Below, one piece after another: positions 26,830 through 36,475 of a stretch of DNA of 64,000 nt. Position 1 is the first letter of the stretch; each line of letters begins with the position of its first letter. The stretch comes from JAQBGV01 sp032128395 (GTDB taxonomy: Bacteria; Planctomycetota; UBA8108; UBA1146). Position numbers and translations under genes: made by a program. The notes beneath the pieces were generated by a model. It was not told where the DNA came from. It ran no database searches and worked only from the letters and a program-made list of their open reading frames with translations. Where the stretch lies: the NCBI GenBank assembly GCA_032128395.1, contig JAQBGV010000193.1:27773-91772 (forward strand), given 5' to 3'.

Positions 26830-28311
26830 TCAGCGCGCGGAGTCGTCGGTCGGTCGCGCATTCAGAGTGTAGTACGCATCCGGATGCAGGAGCGGCAGAC
26901 CATCCGCGGAGCGGATCCTCTCCGCCCGCAGCTCGTGTACGTAGCCCTCGCGCAGACCGATGCAGCTCAGATCGACCGAAAGACCGTCATCGGCGGGGCG
27001 CGCGGCGGCGATCATCACCTGCGCACGATCGAATTCGGGACTGCCGTATTGTTCGTGGAGGCGAAAGGTGTAGCTCTCTAGCGTGTAGTTCTGGGGAAAG
27101 GCGAGCGTTTCGATGTTCATCGGTCGGGTGAACGTCAGCCGGAACCCTCCCGGGAGCGCGGTCATCGTCTGGATCTCGGTCGGAGTCTCCCCGGTCCAGA
27201 CGAGGCGCTGGATCCCGTACGATCGGTTGCCGAGGGAGCCCCAACCGCGGTTCGTCATGCCGACGAGGAGCGAAGCGTCCTCCCCCCACTCGACACGCGT
27301 GATCCCGCACCCGAACCCTTCGCGAAAGGGGAAGCAGGCGCCCTGCCACGCGCCGCCGACCTTCTCGAGGTGGACCCGCATCACCGACGCGTCGTGCTGG
27401 TCGCCGACGAAACACTGCCCGTAGAACGGTCCGAAACGCGCGCCGGTCTGGTCCCATGCGATCCCCGACGCGCTCTTCCCCATTTTGTCGTAGGGGAACC
27501 ACACCGCGGGCAACTTTAGTGACGGGATCAGTTTCGCGACCTCAGGGATCAGCATCCCGTCCGGGATCTCGCCGGGAAACGGCGCGAGCGACTCCGGCCT
27601 CTTGCAGCTCTCGATCCCGTGGGGGTGCCCGTGGAAGTCCCCCACCTCGAGGTGGGCGAGCTTGTTCGTCGGGCACCACTCGCCTTGGTTGTCGGTGTAG
27701 AAGACATCGCCCCACGGTGCGATCTCGACCCCACAGGGGGAGCGAAGACCGGAGCAGGCCGGCTCCATCTTGCCCTCGGGCGTGATCCGCACCGCCCAGC
27801 CGCGCCAGTCGACCTTCCCGAACGGCTCATCGCCGAACGGCTTGTTGAGGGTCACCCAGAAATTGCCGTCCGAGTCGCGTCGCGGGCCGAAGGCGTATTC
27901 GTGGTAGTTGCCGCTGATCACCCAGTCGTCGCAGACGGTCTCGTATCTATCCGCGCGGTGGTCGCCGTCTTCGTCGCGCAGCCGAACCAACTCCCCCCGG
28001 GTCACGACGTAGATCCAACCGTCGTACGCTTCGAGGCCGAGCGGCTCCTGGAGGCCATCCGCCCACAGCGAGAAGACCGGAGCGTCGCCGTAGGCATCCT
28101 CGATCCGCCAGATGTCCCCGCGCCGGGTCGCGACGAGGATGACCCCCCCCTCGGCGACGTGGAAACCACCGACCTCGAGCACGATGTCCTCGGGCGCGAC
28201 CAGGTCGACGATTCGGTAGTAGGTCGCTTCGGTCGGAAGCGGTGCATCGTCGACCCCGGGTGCGACCTGGAACAAGAGCGGGAGGACGACCGCAAGACCG
28301 ACGTTCACCAC
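26830..28311 (-). CDS. Secreted sorbosone/glucose-dehydrogenase-like beta-propeller
   Basis: 493 residues with a weak signal peptide. The N-terminal beta-propeller resembles the PQQ-type soluble sugar dehydrogenase family: GGVILVATRRGDIWRIED, LQEPLGLEAYDGWIYVV, EYAFGPRRDSDGNFWVT, SPCGVEIAPWGDVFYTDNQG and FVGDQHDASVMRV. The last 120 residues are a beta-domain. The ATG overlaps the stop of the upstream cytochrome gene by seven bases, so the pair is co-expressed and electrons from the oxidised sugar may pass to the haems. This coupling is an inference from linkage. Confidence 0.82.
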   Translation of the reverse strand: MVNVGLAVVLPLLFQVAPGVDDAPLPTEATYYRIVDLVAPEDIVLEVGGFHVAEGGVILVATRRGDIWRIEDAYGDAPVFSLWADGLQEPLGLEAYDGWIYVVTRGELVRLRDEDGDHRADRYETVCDDWVISGNYHEYAFGPRRDSDGNFWVTLNKPFGDEPFGKVDWRGWAVRITPEGKMEPACSGLRSPCGVEIAPWGDVFYTDNQGEWCPTNKLAHLEVGDFHGHPHGIESCKRPESLAPFPGEIPDGMLIPEVAKLIPSLKLPAVWFPYDKMGKSASGIAWDQTGARFGPFYGQCFVGDQHDASVMRVHLEKVGGAWQGACFPFREGFGCGITRVEWGEDASLLVGMTNRGWGSLGNRSYGIQRLVWTGETPTEIQTMTALPGGFRLTFTRPMNIETLAFPQNYTLESYTFRLHEQYGSPEFDRAQVMIAAARPADDGLSVDLSCIGLREGYVHELRAERIRSADGLPLLHPDAYYTLNARPTDDSAR

Positions 28312-31037
28312 ACCACCTCCACTTCGATCGCATGCGTCCCCGGGGGAATCGACGCGCGCAACTCGGCGCCGTCGCTCCCCTCTACGATGCGCGCTTCCGC
28401 GCCGCGGATGATCAGGTGCAGCCCCTCTTGCGTGCGGAAGCCGTTCTCATCCGTGAAGATCTGCTTCGACGTGGCGATGCGGAGCTCGACTCCACGCTTC
28501 CCCACCCCACCATCAGCTGGAGCATCACCCCTCGGAACACCCTGCACGATCACCATGTTGCGGACGATCGAAGCCCCCGCGGTCGAGAACCTCGGGGTGA
28601 TCCACTCTTCCACGATCGTGTCGGACGCCGCGTGGGCTCGGCGGAACACCGGACGACGATCGGCGTCCTTGCGGACTCCACGGTGGCGCCATCCCGCCTC
28701 GCGGCCCGATATCTTCGGCCACGCGTCATCCGGGTGGGCGAGCACTGCGACTGCATCACCGGGGGGAAAGTCGAAGGGGTTGCTCCCCTCCGGGGTCTCG
28801 AGTCGCCCCGCCCGACCCTCCCAGGTGCCGCGCGCGTTGATGAAATCCCCGCGCCACGCCTTCGCGAGGTGCGCGTTCTCCGCGTCGTAGGCGATCGAGA
28901 TTCGCTCGGGGTACCCGCAGCAGATCACGCGACCGCTCAGTCCCTCGAAGAACGCTCCGAACAGGATCGGTTCTTCGACCGGGATGATGTCGTAGGCGCT
29001 GCGATCGACGACGAGCCCCGCCGGGAGTGGCGCCGCGTCGCCGAGGGCGAGGTAGCTCCACGTCGCGGCGATCTGGCTTGCGGCGGTGCCGTCGAGCACG
29101 TCGGGGAAGAGCTCGATCCCCTCGGCCCAGAAGCTGGGCATCCGGGTCCCCGGGCGCTTCGACTGAGGGTCGAGCATGTACTCGAGGTACCACTTCGGCT
29201 GCAGTCGCCCTCCGGTGGTCGCCAAGTCGATCGCCGGCTCCCCGAGAGAGGGGTGTCCGGCGAAATCGTGACAATCGATGCAGCGGAAGCCGTCGCCACC
29301 GGAGAGAAGCCGCCCCGCTTCGACCGCGGCATCGGTGAACGCGGGGATGCCGCCGTCGTCGTCGCCACCGTCTTCGCGGTGGAAGAGTTCGGCGAGGTCG
29401 GAGGCGATCTCCGGCGAGTACTCGGGCATCCGCGTATTCATGTAGGGTCGGACCGGAGCGCCCACACCGATCACTTTCTCTATCCAGTCGCGCCGGAGTT
29501 TCGCGCCGACTCCGGTCAGGTCGGGAGGGAGCCGCCCTTCGTCGCCGAGCTCGGCGGTGCCGGTGAAGCGCGGGTAGGTATCGGCGGTCGGACCGCCAAA
29601 ACCCTCGCGGGCGTGGCAGCTCTTGCAGCCGAGGGAGTCCAGGGAGATCGCGAGGCGGGTCGCATCGTCCGCGGGGACACGAAAGGCGTCCCGCGAACGG
29701 AGGAGGGCGACGATCCCATCGCGCGTCGAGGGGTCGAGCGGAAACCGCGGAGCGCGGGAATCGGCCGGAGGGTCCGGGTCGAGACAACCGACCGCTTCCG
29801 CCGGCAGCGCAGCCAGGGTCGGAGCTCGCTCGGCGGAGACGCCCCGGTCATGGCACGCGGCACAGCCGAGGGAGAGGTAGAGGCGCTGACCTTGCGAACG
29901 AAGGGTGCGGTCGATCTTCTGGTCCGTGGCGCTCGGTTGGTAGGCGGCGCTGCGCACGCGGAGCGCCTTCACCGGAATCTCCGCCGGATTCGGTTGGTCG
30001 GGCCCGCTCCAGAGAAGGGAGAGCTCCTCCCCGCCACCGTACTCGAACATCGTCACCCGGATCGAGTGCCACCCGGCGTCGAGTTCGAGCGTTCCGCTCG
30101 CGCTCGACGGCGAGTGCATCCCGTCGTGCTCGATCACCGGAGCCTCGTCGATCCACAGCCGCGATCCATCGTCCGAGGTCAGCGTGAAGGTCCAGATCCC
30201 CTGCTTCGGGATGTCGATCTCTCCATCGAGCGCGACCCCGAAGTACTCTTCCCGATGACCGACGGGGAGACCGATCTTCGTCGCGACGCCATCGCGCACG
30301 GGGGTCGCCCTTTCGAGGTCGGGACCACAGTTCGAAAACACTCCCTCGTAGTACCGCTCGCGCAGCCCGGTCACCATCCGCACCAAGGGGTTCCCGTCCG
30401 CATCCCGCGACTGATCCTCGAGCAGGTACAGCGCGATCGCTCGTACCTCCTTCTCGGAGAGGCGGAGCGATGGCATGAAACCCGAGGGGAACAGTTCCGC
30501 AGGATTGTGGATGACATCGGACACGTGGCGATAATTCGTCTTGGCCGCGAGTCGGGTTCGCCACCCTGGAACACTGTGGTGGCAGGCTCGGCAGCCGATT
30601 TCGTCGAAGAGACGGCGGCCGAGCTCCGCTTCGCGGGGGTCCGCGCCGATCGCGCTGCGGTCGAACTTGCCGCCGCGGCTCGCGAGGAAGTGAACGAGAG
30701 CTTCGACCGAATCGGCTCGCTCCTCCGCGGGCACCCCCGCGAGAACGTTCGGCATCCTAGTGCCGGGCTTGGTCTTCCACGGATCGGCGAGGAATCCGCT
30801 CAAGTGCGCGGCGGTGTACCGCGGCCCCGCCGTGTGGAGGTTCGGGGCGGGGACCGGAGCGAGGCGCTCCGCGATCGCACCCTCGGCGCGGTGGCACGCC
30901 AGACAGGCATGCTCCCGGACTGCGCGCTCGGCAGCCAGAACGGAGCGATCGATGTGCGCATCGGGGGCCTGACCGTCGAGAGAACCGACGAGGAGAAACA
31001 GGACGAGTAGTGTGAGCGAGAACGGGTGGACCGCCAC
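28305..31037 (-). CDS. Pentahaem c-type cytochrome with PA14 domain
   Basis: 910 residues from a GTG at 31037 (GGAG upstream), beginning with a signal sequence HPFSLTLLVLFLLVGSLDG. Five CxxCH sites are visible: CLACH, CRACH, CAACH, CKSCH and CIDCH. PGTRMPN and PGTRMPSF segments could offer axial Met ligands. Between haems 2 and 3 lies a PA14 carbohydrate-binding-like domain (GIWTFTLTSDDGSRLWIDEA). A C-terminal beta-domain of about 250 residues ends the protein. The mix of cytochrome modules with PA14 is typical of planctomycetes. It is upstream of, and overlaps, the sugar-dehydrogenase-like gene. Confidence 0.88.
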   Translation of the reverse strand: MAVHPFSLTLLVLFLLVGSLDGQAPDAHIDRSVLAAERAVREHACLACHRAEGAIAERLAPVPAPNLHTAGPRYTAAHLSGFLADPWKTKPGTRMPNVLAGVPAEERADSVEALVHFLASRGGKFDRSAIGADPREAELGRRLFDEIGCRACHHSVPGWRTRLAAKTNYRHVSDVIHNPAELFPSGFMPSLRLSEKEVRAIALYLLEDQSRDADGNPLVRMVTGLRERYYEGVFSNCGPDLERATPVRDGVATKIGLPVGHREEYFGVALDGEIDIPKQGIWTFTLTSDDGSRLWIDEAPVIEHDGMHSPSSASGTLELDAGWHSIRVTMFEYGGGEELSLLWSGPDQPNPAEIPVKALRVRSAAYQPSATDQKIDRTLRSQGQRLYLSLGCAACHDRGVSAERAPTLAALPAEAVGCLDPDPPADSRAPRFPLDPSTRDGIVALLRSRDAFRVPADDATRLAISLDSLGCKSCHAREGFGGPTADTYPRFTGTAELGDEGRLPPDLTGVGAKLRRDWIEKVIGVGAPVRPYMNTRMPEYSPEIASDLAELFHREDGGDDDGGIPAFTDAAVEAGRLLSGGDGFRCIDCHDFAGHPSLGEPAIDLATTGGRLQPKWYLEYMLDPQSKRPGTRMPSFWAEGIELFPDVLDGTAASQIAATWSYLALGDAAPLPAGLVVDRSAYDIIPVEEPILFGAFFEGLSGRVICCGYPERISIAYDAENAHLAKAWRGDFINARGTWEGRAGRLETPEGSNPFDFPPGDAVAVLAHPDDAWPKISGREAGWRHRGVRKDADRRPVFRRAHAASDTIVEEWITPRFSTAGASIVRNMVIVQGVPRGDAPADGGVGKRGVELRIATSKQIFTDENGFRTQEGLHLIIRGAEARIVEGSDGAELRASIPPGTHAIEVEVVW

Positions 31038-31209
31038 GAAGACTCCTGGTGCAAGCGGGGGACCTCGGCGTTCACCCACGAATGGCGAACACCAGCGCCT
31101 GAACCTATCAGAATCACGCGAATCGGGGAAGTCGGCGGGGGTCGCCATGGCGTTCGGTACGGGCCTCGGTCACGATGTACTCGACCTCGATGCGAAGGGA
31201 GTCTGGCCG

Positions 31210-32571
31210 ATGCAGAGCACTTTCACGACCATGGGACGCTGCGCCGCGCGGATCGCGGCAACCGTCATCATCCTCGCCTGCCTCTCCCCCTCCGCGCTCC
31301 CCGCGCAAGAGCTGCGGTTTCCCCTCGAGAACGGACTGCGGGTCATTCTCATCCCCGCCGGGGAGATCCCGCTGACGCCGAAGTCGCGGGTGGCGGTCGT
31401 GATGCTCTTCGACATCGGAGAGTCGCACGACTCGGAGGGTCGCGCGGGGATGGCTCACCTGGTCGAGCATCTCTATGTCACCTCGGCGGCGGGGGACGCC
31501 CCCGCACGGACCGCCGAGGAGTGGTTCCAACGGCACGAGGGACAGGCGAACGCACAGACCGGCCGGGACTACACGGTGATCGCCGCCGTCGCCTCACCGG
31601 ACCGGCTCGAAACAGAGCTCCAAGACGCTGCCGCGCGACTCGGGGGGGTCCGGGTCGAATCCGCCGACCTCGAGCGGGAACTCCCCCGGATGCGACTCGA
31701 ACTCGCGAACATGTACGGCGGGATCCCATCGCTCGCGGCCCGCAACCGAGCGCACAATGCGATCGATCCGCTCCCGGGGGGCGTGCCCAAGGGCGGGGAT
31801 GTCCGGCAGCTCGAGGGGATCGAGATCGATGAGATCCGGGCGCGGATCCGGGTGCACTACGTCCCGGAGCGTGCGCGCTTGATCGTTGCGGGAGCGTTCT
31901 CGGCGGAGGAGACCCGAGCGAAGATCGAGGAGCTGTTCGGGAAGATCCCTCGACCCGATCTCGAACCACTCCCGCTCCGGAACCCCCCGAAGTCCAGGGT
32001 CGGAGAGCAGATCCAAGTCGCCACGGGAGGCGCTTCCTCCCCGCGAGTGGTCGCCCGCCTCTGGGCCGCTCCCGCACTGACCGAGGCCGGGGCGGCCGCG
32101 TACCTCCTCTACGGTGCGAAGTTCCTGCAGGTCGCGCCGGCGCACGGGGTGACCCCGGTGTTCACGCCGATCGACGACCCCCGCGTCTTCGGCGGAATCG
32201 TGACCGCCGCAGAGGGAGAGAGTGCCGCCGCAGCACTCGGTCACATCGATCGCGCGCTCGCCGCCGCCCTCAAGGTCGAGGGTCCGATCCCCCGGCAGTG
32301 GGCGGAGCGATCCCTCGACAACCTGCTCTCGCTGCGCCCACCCACCCCCATCATGATCGCGACGAACCCGTACCTCGTCGCCTTCGGGGTGGGCCGTCGA
32401 GCACAGCTCGGACTCGATCGCGATGCGCTCGTCACGGGGATCTCGGAGGCGTCGGAAGAAGACCTGGCGAAGCTGCGGGAGACCACGCTCCACTCTGCTC
32501 GGTCGGTGACCGTATCGATCGGCTTCCCCTCGACGAGTTCCACCCCGAAGAGTGAAGGAAACGAAGAATAA
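31210..32571 (+). CDS. Secreted M16-family zinc peptidase
   Basis: 453 residues from the ATG at 31210 (AAGGGAG upstream) with a signal peptide ending near ALPAQE. The inverted zinc motif HLVEH (83-87) is followed, exactly 76 residues later, by the third ligand Glu164, so the family pattern HxxEH-X76-E is intact. A second, C-terminal M16 half (about 235-450) lacks the motif, as in normal two-lobed members. It degrades peptides outside the cytoplasm. It is divergent from the cytochrome operon. Confidence 0.88.
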   Translation: MQSTFTTMGRCAARIAATVIILACLSPSALPAQELRFPLENGLRVILIPAGEIPLTPKSRVAVVMLFDIGESHDSEGRAGMAHLVEHLYVTSAAGDAPARTAEEWFQRHEGQANAQTGRDYTVIAAVASPDRLETELQDAAARLGGVRVESADLERELPRMRLELANMYGGIPSLAARNRAHNAIDPLPGGVPKGGDVRQLEGIEIDEIRARIRVHYVPERARLIVAGAFSAEETRAKIEELFGKIPRPDLEPLPLRNPPKSRVGEQIQVATGGASSPRVVARLWAAPALTEAGAAAYLLYGAKFLQVAPAHGVTPVFTPIDDPRVFGGIVTAAEGESAAAALGHIDRALAAALKVEGPIPRQWAERSLDNLLSLRPPTPIMIATNPYLVAFGVGRRAQLGLDRDALVTGISEASEEDLAKLRETTLHSARSVTVSIGFPSTSSTPKSEGNEE

Positions 32572-32611
32572 CCTCGCAGAACCGAGCGCGGTCGACACCG
32601 ACCGTCTCGCT

Positions 32612-32647
32612 CCCCGTGCCGATCCCCGTGCCGATCCCCGTGCCGAT
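32612..32647. repeat. Three tandem copies of a 12-bp unit
   Basis: CCCCGTGCCGAT occurs three times end to end at 32612, 32624 and 32636, followed by a partial CCC. It lies between the convergent M16 peptidase and MscS genes. Confidence 0.85.
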
Positions 32648-32718
32648 CCCACAGTAGCGAGAGATAGGACTGGCATCCTCTTCGGTGAGGCAGTTCCCCC
32701 CCCGCATCACGAGAAGGG

Positions 32719-33984
32719 CTACGTCACCTGATGCAGGTGCACGTCCCGCTGCGGGAACGGGATCGAAATCCCCTCCGCATCGAACTGCTCCTTCACGGCG
32801 CGCGTCACGTCCCAGAAGACATCCCAGTAGTCCGATGTCTTCGCCCACGGTCGACAGATGAAATTCACCGAAGAGTCCCCCAGGGCGTGAACCTTGATCT
32901 GCGGTTCCGGATCTTCGAGGACCATGGGGTGCGCTTCGACGATCCGCCGAAGAACCGCCTCCGCCTTGGCGATATCATCGCCGTAGCCGATCCCGAACTG
33001 CATGTCGACCCGACGCTGCGTATTGCCGGTGACGTTGCGGATCACGCCGCCCCAGACCGAGCCGTTGGGGACGATGATGCGCTGGTTGTCCGGGGTGAGG
33101 AACCGGGTCGAGACCAGGGAGATATCCTCGATCTTCCCCATCACGCCGGCCGCCTCGACCACGTCCCCGATCTCGAACGGCCGGTACATCAATATCAGGA
33201 TCCCCGCTGCGAAGTTGCCGAGCGTCTCCTGCAACGCGAACCCGAGCACGAACCCCCCGACCCCGATCGCGGCGATGAACGGTCCGATGTCGACCCCGAG
33301 CACCGAGAGCGCGATGACCACCCCGAGGATGAATACCGTCTTCTTGGCCATGCCGGTGAAGAACCGTCGCAGCCCCTCGCTGATTTTCAGCTTGCTCCGA
33401 CGCAGTGCCGCGCCGGTGATCCCCGAGGCGAGACCGGCGAAGAAACGAAACACGATCAGGGTGAGCAGTGCGAGTCCGATCCTCTTCGCCCAGAGGATCC
33501 CCCCCTCCGCCGACTTCAACCAATTGAGAAGCGCTGAAGTCGCCGCGCCGGCGTCGGCGGTGTCCGCCAGGATCCCCGAGACTGCTCCGTAATAGGCTCG
33601 GTACTTCAGGCCATCGCCGCCCTTCTTCTCGAGCGCGAGAAATGCCGCCTCGAATCGTTCGAGCAATGCGGTCTTCTCGGCCGAGAACGCGGTGACCCGC
33701 TCGGTGAGGGGGGCGGTGACCGCCACATCGTCTCCGGCCGCCCGGATGAGGATGTTCGTCTCGGCGATCTCGGCGATCTTGTCACGAACCAGTCGTTGCC
33801 AGGCGTCGACCTCGGCCACCAGTTCGTCGGCGGTCGGTGCGCGGAGCTTGTCCCCGAGATCGAGTAGAGAAATTGCTGGGTCAGCCGTCGTCTGCGGCTG
33901 AAGATCGTCGCCTTGGGCGATCGCGATCGTGGGCGAGAGTCCGACGAGCGCGAGGAGGAGCGGGAGAGCCCAGTTCTTTCGCAT
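32719..33984 (-). CDS. mscS: MscS-family mechanosensitive channel
   Basis: 421 residues. A signal peptide (MRKNWALPLLLALVGL) and a periplasmic helical domain of about 120 residues come first. The transmembrane region follows, then the pore helix and beta-domain FVLGFALQETLGNFAAGILI, YRPFEIGDVVEAAGVMGKIE, and STRFLTPDNQRIIVPNGSVW. The C-terminal alpha/beta domain ends in QRDVHLHQ. It relieves osmotic downshock by opening under membrane tension. It sits 19 bases downstream of the DUF481 gene on the same strand and is probably co-transcribed. Confidence 0.92.
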   Translation of the reverse strand: MRKNWALPLLLALVGLSPTIAIAQGDDLQPQTTADPAISLLDLGDKLRAPTADELVAEVDAWQRLVRDKIAEIAETNILIRAAGDDVAVTAPLTERVTAFSAEKTALLERFEAAFLALEKKGGDGLKYRAYYGAVSGILADTADAGAATSALLNWLKSAEGGILWAKRIGLALLTLIVFRFFAGLASGITGAALRRSKLKISEGLRRFFTGMAKKTVFILGVVIALSVLGVDIGPFIAAIGVGGFVLGFALQETLGNFAAGILILMYRPFEIGDVVEAAGVMGKIEDISLVSTRFLTPDNQRIIVPNGSVWGGVIRNVTGNTQRRVDMQFGIGYGDDIAKAEAVLRRIVEAHPMVLEDPEPQIKVHALGDSSVNFICRPWAKTSDYWDVFWDVTRAVKEQFDAEGISIPFPQRDVHLHQVT

Positions 33985-34003
33985 CGTGGTGTCCCCGATC
34001 TGA

Positions 34004-35041
34004 TCAGAAGGAGAAGGCGTAGCCGAGCCCGAGCAAGTATTCGGAGTCGGTCCGATCCTTGCCCGCGGCCGGGGTGTTGTCCCACTTGAAGTTCAACTGC
34101 AGCGAAGCGAAGAAGTTCGCGATCAGCGTGAAACGCAGGCCCGTCCTCGTCTCCACCTGCATGTCGTCCACGTTCTCGAGGCTCCAGAACACCTCGTGGA
34201 AGTGAAAGAGTGTGATGCGATGGGCGACCACGACCCAGTCGACCTTCCCGCTGATGCGGCTCGATGCCCGTTCGTCGGACACCCCGCCGTCGAAGTCCTC
34301 GTCGATGTACGAGGCCCCCAACTCCTCGTAGAACTTCAGATCGGGGCGATCGTAGAACTGATACCCACCGCCGGCGCCCACGGTGGTGCGCAGATCGAGA
34401 TCTGCGAACTCGTCCCCCTCGAGGGATCCGTTGCCGTAGGCGAAGAGTCGGTCGGTGAAGAAGTAGTCGTACTTTCCACGCCCCTGCGCGTTGCGCTGGG
34501 AGACCTGGCCGCCCTCCTCGGAGTAGTTCCACGCTCCGAACACGGTGAGACGGCCCTTCTCGGTCCTCCGGATGACCTCTGCGAACGAAGCCAACGTCTC
34601 CGTTTTCGTGTTCCCTTCGGTGGCCTTGGCGCTCAAGGTGATGTTCCCGTCGTAGCGGACGGGTTTCACTTTCGGAGGATCGATCGCGGTGATCTCCGCG
34701 AGCTCGAACGGTTGCGGCCCTCGATCGGTCACGAACTGGGGATCTTCGCCAGGCGAAACGAGGAACCGCCCTCGACGAACGCTGCCATCCGTGAACACCG
34801 CGGTGTGGCTCTCGTCGGTAGCAAGGGTCATCACGTTCGCGAAGGGTACCTCGACCTTCCCCGCGGACCCCTCCGCGATCGTCAACGTCCCTCCGGAGAG
34901 ACTGGTGATGCGGCCGAGGATCCTGGTTCCATCCTTGAAGACGACCTCATCGGCGCCGGCCGTTGAAGGGGCGATCACAGAGGGGGCGACCAGAACCACC
35001 GACAGAAGAAGACACCCGATCGGCCTTGAGAATCGAGACAT
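34004..35041 (-). CDS. DUF481 outer-membrane beta-barrel protein
   Basis: 345 residues with a signal peptide (RPIGCLLLSVVLVAPSVIA). An N-terminal SH3-like beta-domain (VVFKDGTRILGRITSLSGGT) is followed by the DUF481 barrel, starting YDGNITLSAKATEGNTKTET and ending LLGLGYAFSF with a terminal aromatic typical of outer-membrane proteins. The ATG at 35041 is chosen for the signal peptide. First of a two-gene unit with mscS; the role is unknown. Confidence 0.85.
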   Translation of the reverse strand: MSRFSRPIGCLLLSVVLVAPSVIAPSTAGADEVVFKDGTRILGRITSLSGGTLTIAEGSAGKVEVPFANVMTLATDESHTAVFTDGSVRRGRFLVSPGEDPQFVTDRGPQPFELAEITAIDPPKVKPVRYDGNITLSAKATEGNTKTETLASFAEVIRRTEKGRLTVFGAWNYSEEGGQVSQRNAQGRGKYDYFFTDRLFAYGNGSLEGDEFADLDLRTTVGAGGGYQFYDRPDLKFYEELGASYIDEDFDGGVSDERASSRISGKVDWVVVAHRITLFHFHEVFWSLENVDDMQVETRTGLRFTLIANFFASLQLNFKWDNTPAAGKDRTDSEYLLGLGYAFSF

Positions 35042-35240
35042 CGGAGTTCCCTGTCTGCATTCAATTTGTGGGTGAGTCGCCACCAGTCCGGCATGAATCG
35101 CCGGCGGGCCAGTCGGGAGTGTACCTGGCGAGGCTGGCGGGCTCCACCGAAAGCCACAACGAGGTGTCGAGTTGCTGGAAGCGACCCTACCCGGTAGTCT
35201 CCCCCGCTCTGGACTAGATCCCATCGAAAGGAATCGAAAG

Positions 35241-35846
35241 ATGATGACCCCGTGGATGACGCGTCGCTCCGCTCCGCTCGTCGCGGTCGCGCTCGCGCTC
35301 GCGCTCGTTCTCGCCACTCCTCTTGCCGCCGAGGACTACGAGATCGACGCCGTGCACAGCTCGGTGGTCTTCAAGATCGTTCACGCGAACACCTCCGAAT
35401 TCTTCGGACGATTCAACGATGTCAGCGGCGGGCTGACCTTCGATGAGAAGAATCTGAAGGAGTGCCGGATCCGAGCGGTCGTGAGAACGGCGAGCGTCGA
35501 CACCAATAGCGGAGATCGCGACCAGCACGTCCGCAGCGAGGATTTCCTCAGCGCCGAGGCCCACCCCGAGATCGTCTTCGAGGGGACCGGATTCAAGAAG
35601 GGGAAGGAGAAGGACTCCTACTCGGTGAAGGGAAAGCTGAGCTTCCGCGGGGTGACCAAGGATCTCGAGGTCACGGTGAAGAAGGTCGGCACCGGGGAGT
35701 TCCCCCCCGGTGTGAAGCGGATCGGATTCAGCTGCACCTTCACGGTGAAGCGCACCGAATTCGGAAACAACACCATGACGAACATGCTCAGCGACGAAGT
35801 CGAGATCACGGTCGGGATCGAAGCGAAGCTTCCCAAGAAGGAATAG
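35241..35846 (+). CDS. YceI-family periplasmic lipocalin-like protein
   Basis: 201 residues from the ATG at 35241 (AAAGGA upstream) with a signal peptide ending at ATPLAAED. YceI motifs are clear: YEIDAVHSSVVFKIVHANTS, VDTNSGDRDQHVRSEDFLSA, HPEIVFEGTGF and GKLSFRGVTKDLEVTV. YceI proteins bind long polyisoprenoids such as ubiquinone-8 in a beta-barrel. It is divergent from the DUF481/mscS unit across 199 bases that should contain both promoters. Confidence 0.93.
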   Translation: MMTPWMTRRSAPLVAVALALALVLATPLAAEDYEIDAVHSSVVFKIVHANTSEFFGRFNDVSGGLTFDEKNLKECRIRAVVRTASVDTNSGDRDQHVRSEDFLSAEAHPEIVFEGTGFKKGKEKDSYSVKGKLSFRGVTKDLEVTVKKVGTGEFPPGVKRIGFSCTFTVKRTEFGNNTMTNMLSDEVEITVGIEAKLPKKE

Positions 35847-35866
35847 GGGCTCGCCCAATCCGTGCG

Positions 35867-35885
35867 GGACTGTCCCGACGGTCGG
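35867..35885. repeat. 19-bp intergenic repeat, copy 2
   Basis: Identical to 555-573 (GGACTGTCCCGACGGTCGG). It again lies between convergent genes, here yceI-like and Nudix. Confidence 0.6.
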
Positions 35886-35896
35886 CTGCTCCACCA

Positions 35897-36472
35897 TCAC
35901 GCCCCGAACGCGATTCTGAAGAGTCGTCGCACGGAATCGTCGCTCTCGATCGTCTCGAGCTCCGCGGAGGTGAACCACCCCAGGGCGAGCGATTCATCGC
36001 TCGCGGCCTCCCGCACACCTGCCGGGGCAAAGATCTGGAACCGAACGTCGAGGTGCAGATGCTCCGGTTCCGATCCACGGATCGGGATCGTATGGATGTC
36101 GAGATCGACCGGACAGGGATCGATCGCGAGATCCGCGATTCCTGACTCTTCCGTCGCCTCCCGCAGCGCACTCGCCGCGAGATTGCCGTTCCCGTCGCAG
36201 TGTCCGCCGAGCTGGAGCCATCGCCCGAGCTTGCGATGATGCGTGAGCAATGCGCGCTCACCCCGGGAGTCGATCACCATACCCGATGCGGTCAGGTGCC
36301 CCGGGAGGCAGCTGCGAAGCAGCGCGTCCGGGTGCGCGTCGATGAACTCCAGCACCCGCTCTCGCTCGCGGATCTGCGCGGAACCTTCGGGGGAGTACCC
36401 CGCGACGATCGACCGCGCGACGGCGAGATCACCCCGGCCGAGTCGTGCATCGCCAGCTCTCCGCAGCTCCAT
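35897..36472 (-). CDS. Nudix hydrolase
   Basis: 191 residues. The Nudix box region reads LQLGGHCDGNGNLAASALRE followed by ATEESGI: the REx2EExG catalytic core is present, but the usual upstream Glu is replaced, as in the GGHxDGD subgroup. An N-terminal helical extension (about 45 residues) precedes the domain. It hydrolyses a nucleoside-diphosphate-linked compound that sequence cannot specify. It starts three bases after the NADH dehydrogenase stop, so it is the last gene of a three-gene unit. Confidence 0.88.
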   Translation of the reverse strand: MELRRAGDARLGRGDLAVARSIVAGYSPEGSAQIRERERVLEFIDAHPDALLRSCLPGHLTASGMVIDSRGERALLTHHRKLGRWLQLGGHCDGNGNLAASALREATEESGIADLAIDPCPVDLDIHTIPIRGSEPEHLHLDVRFQIFAPAGVREAASDESLALGWFTSAELETIESDDSVRRLFRIAFGA

Positions 36473-36475
36473 CGC

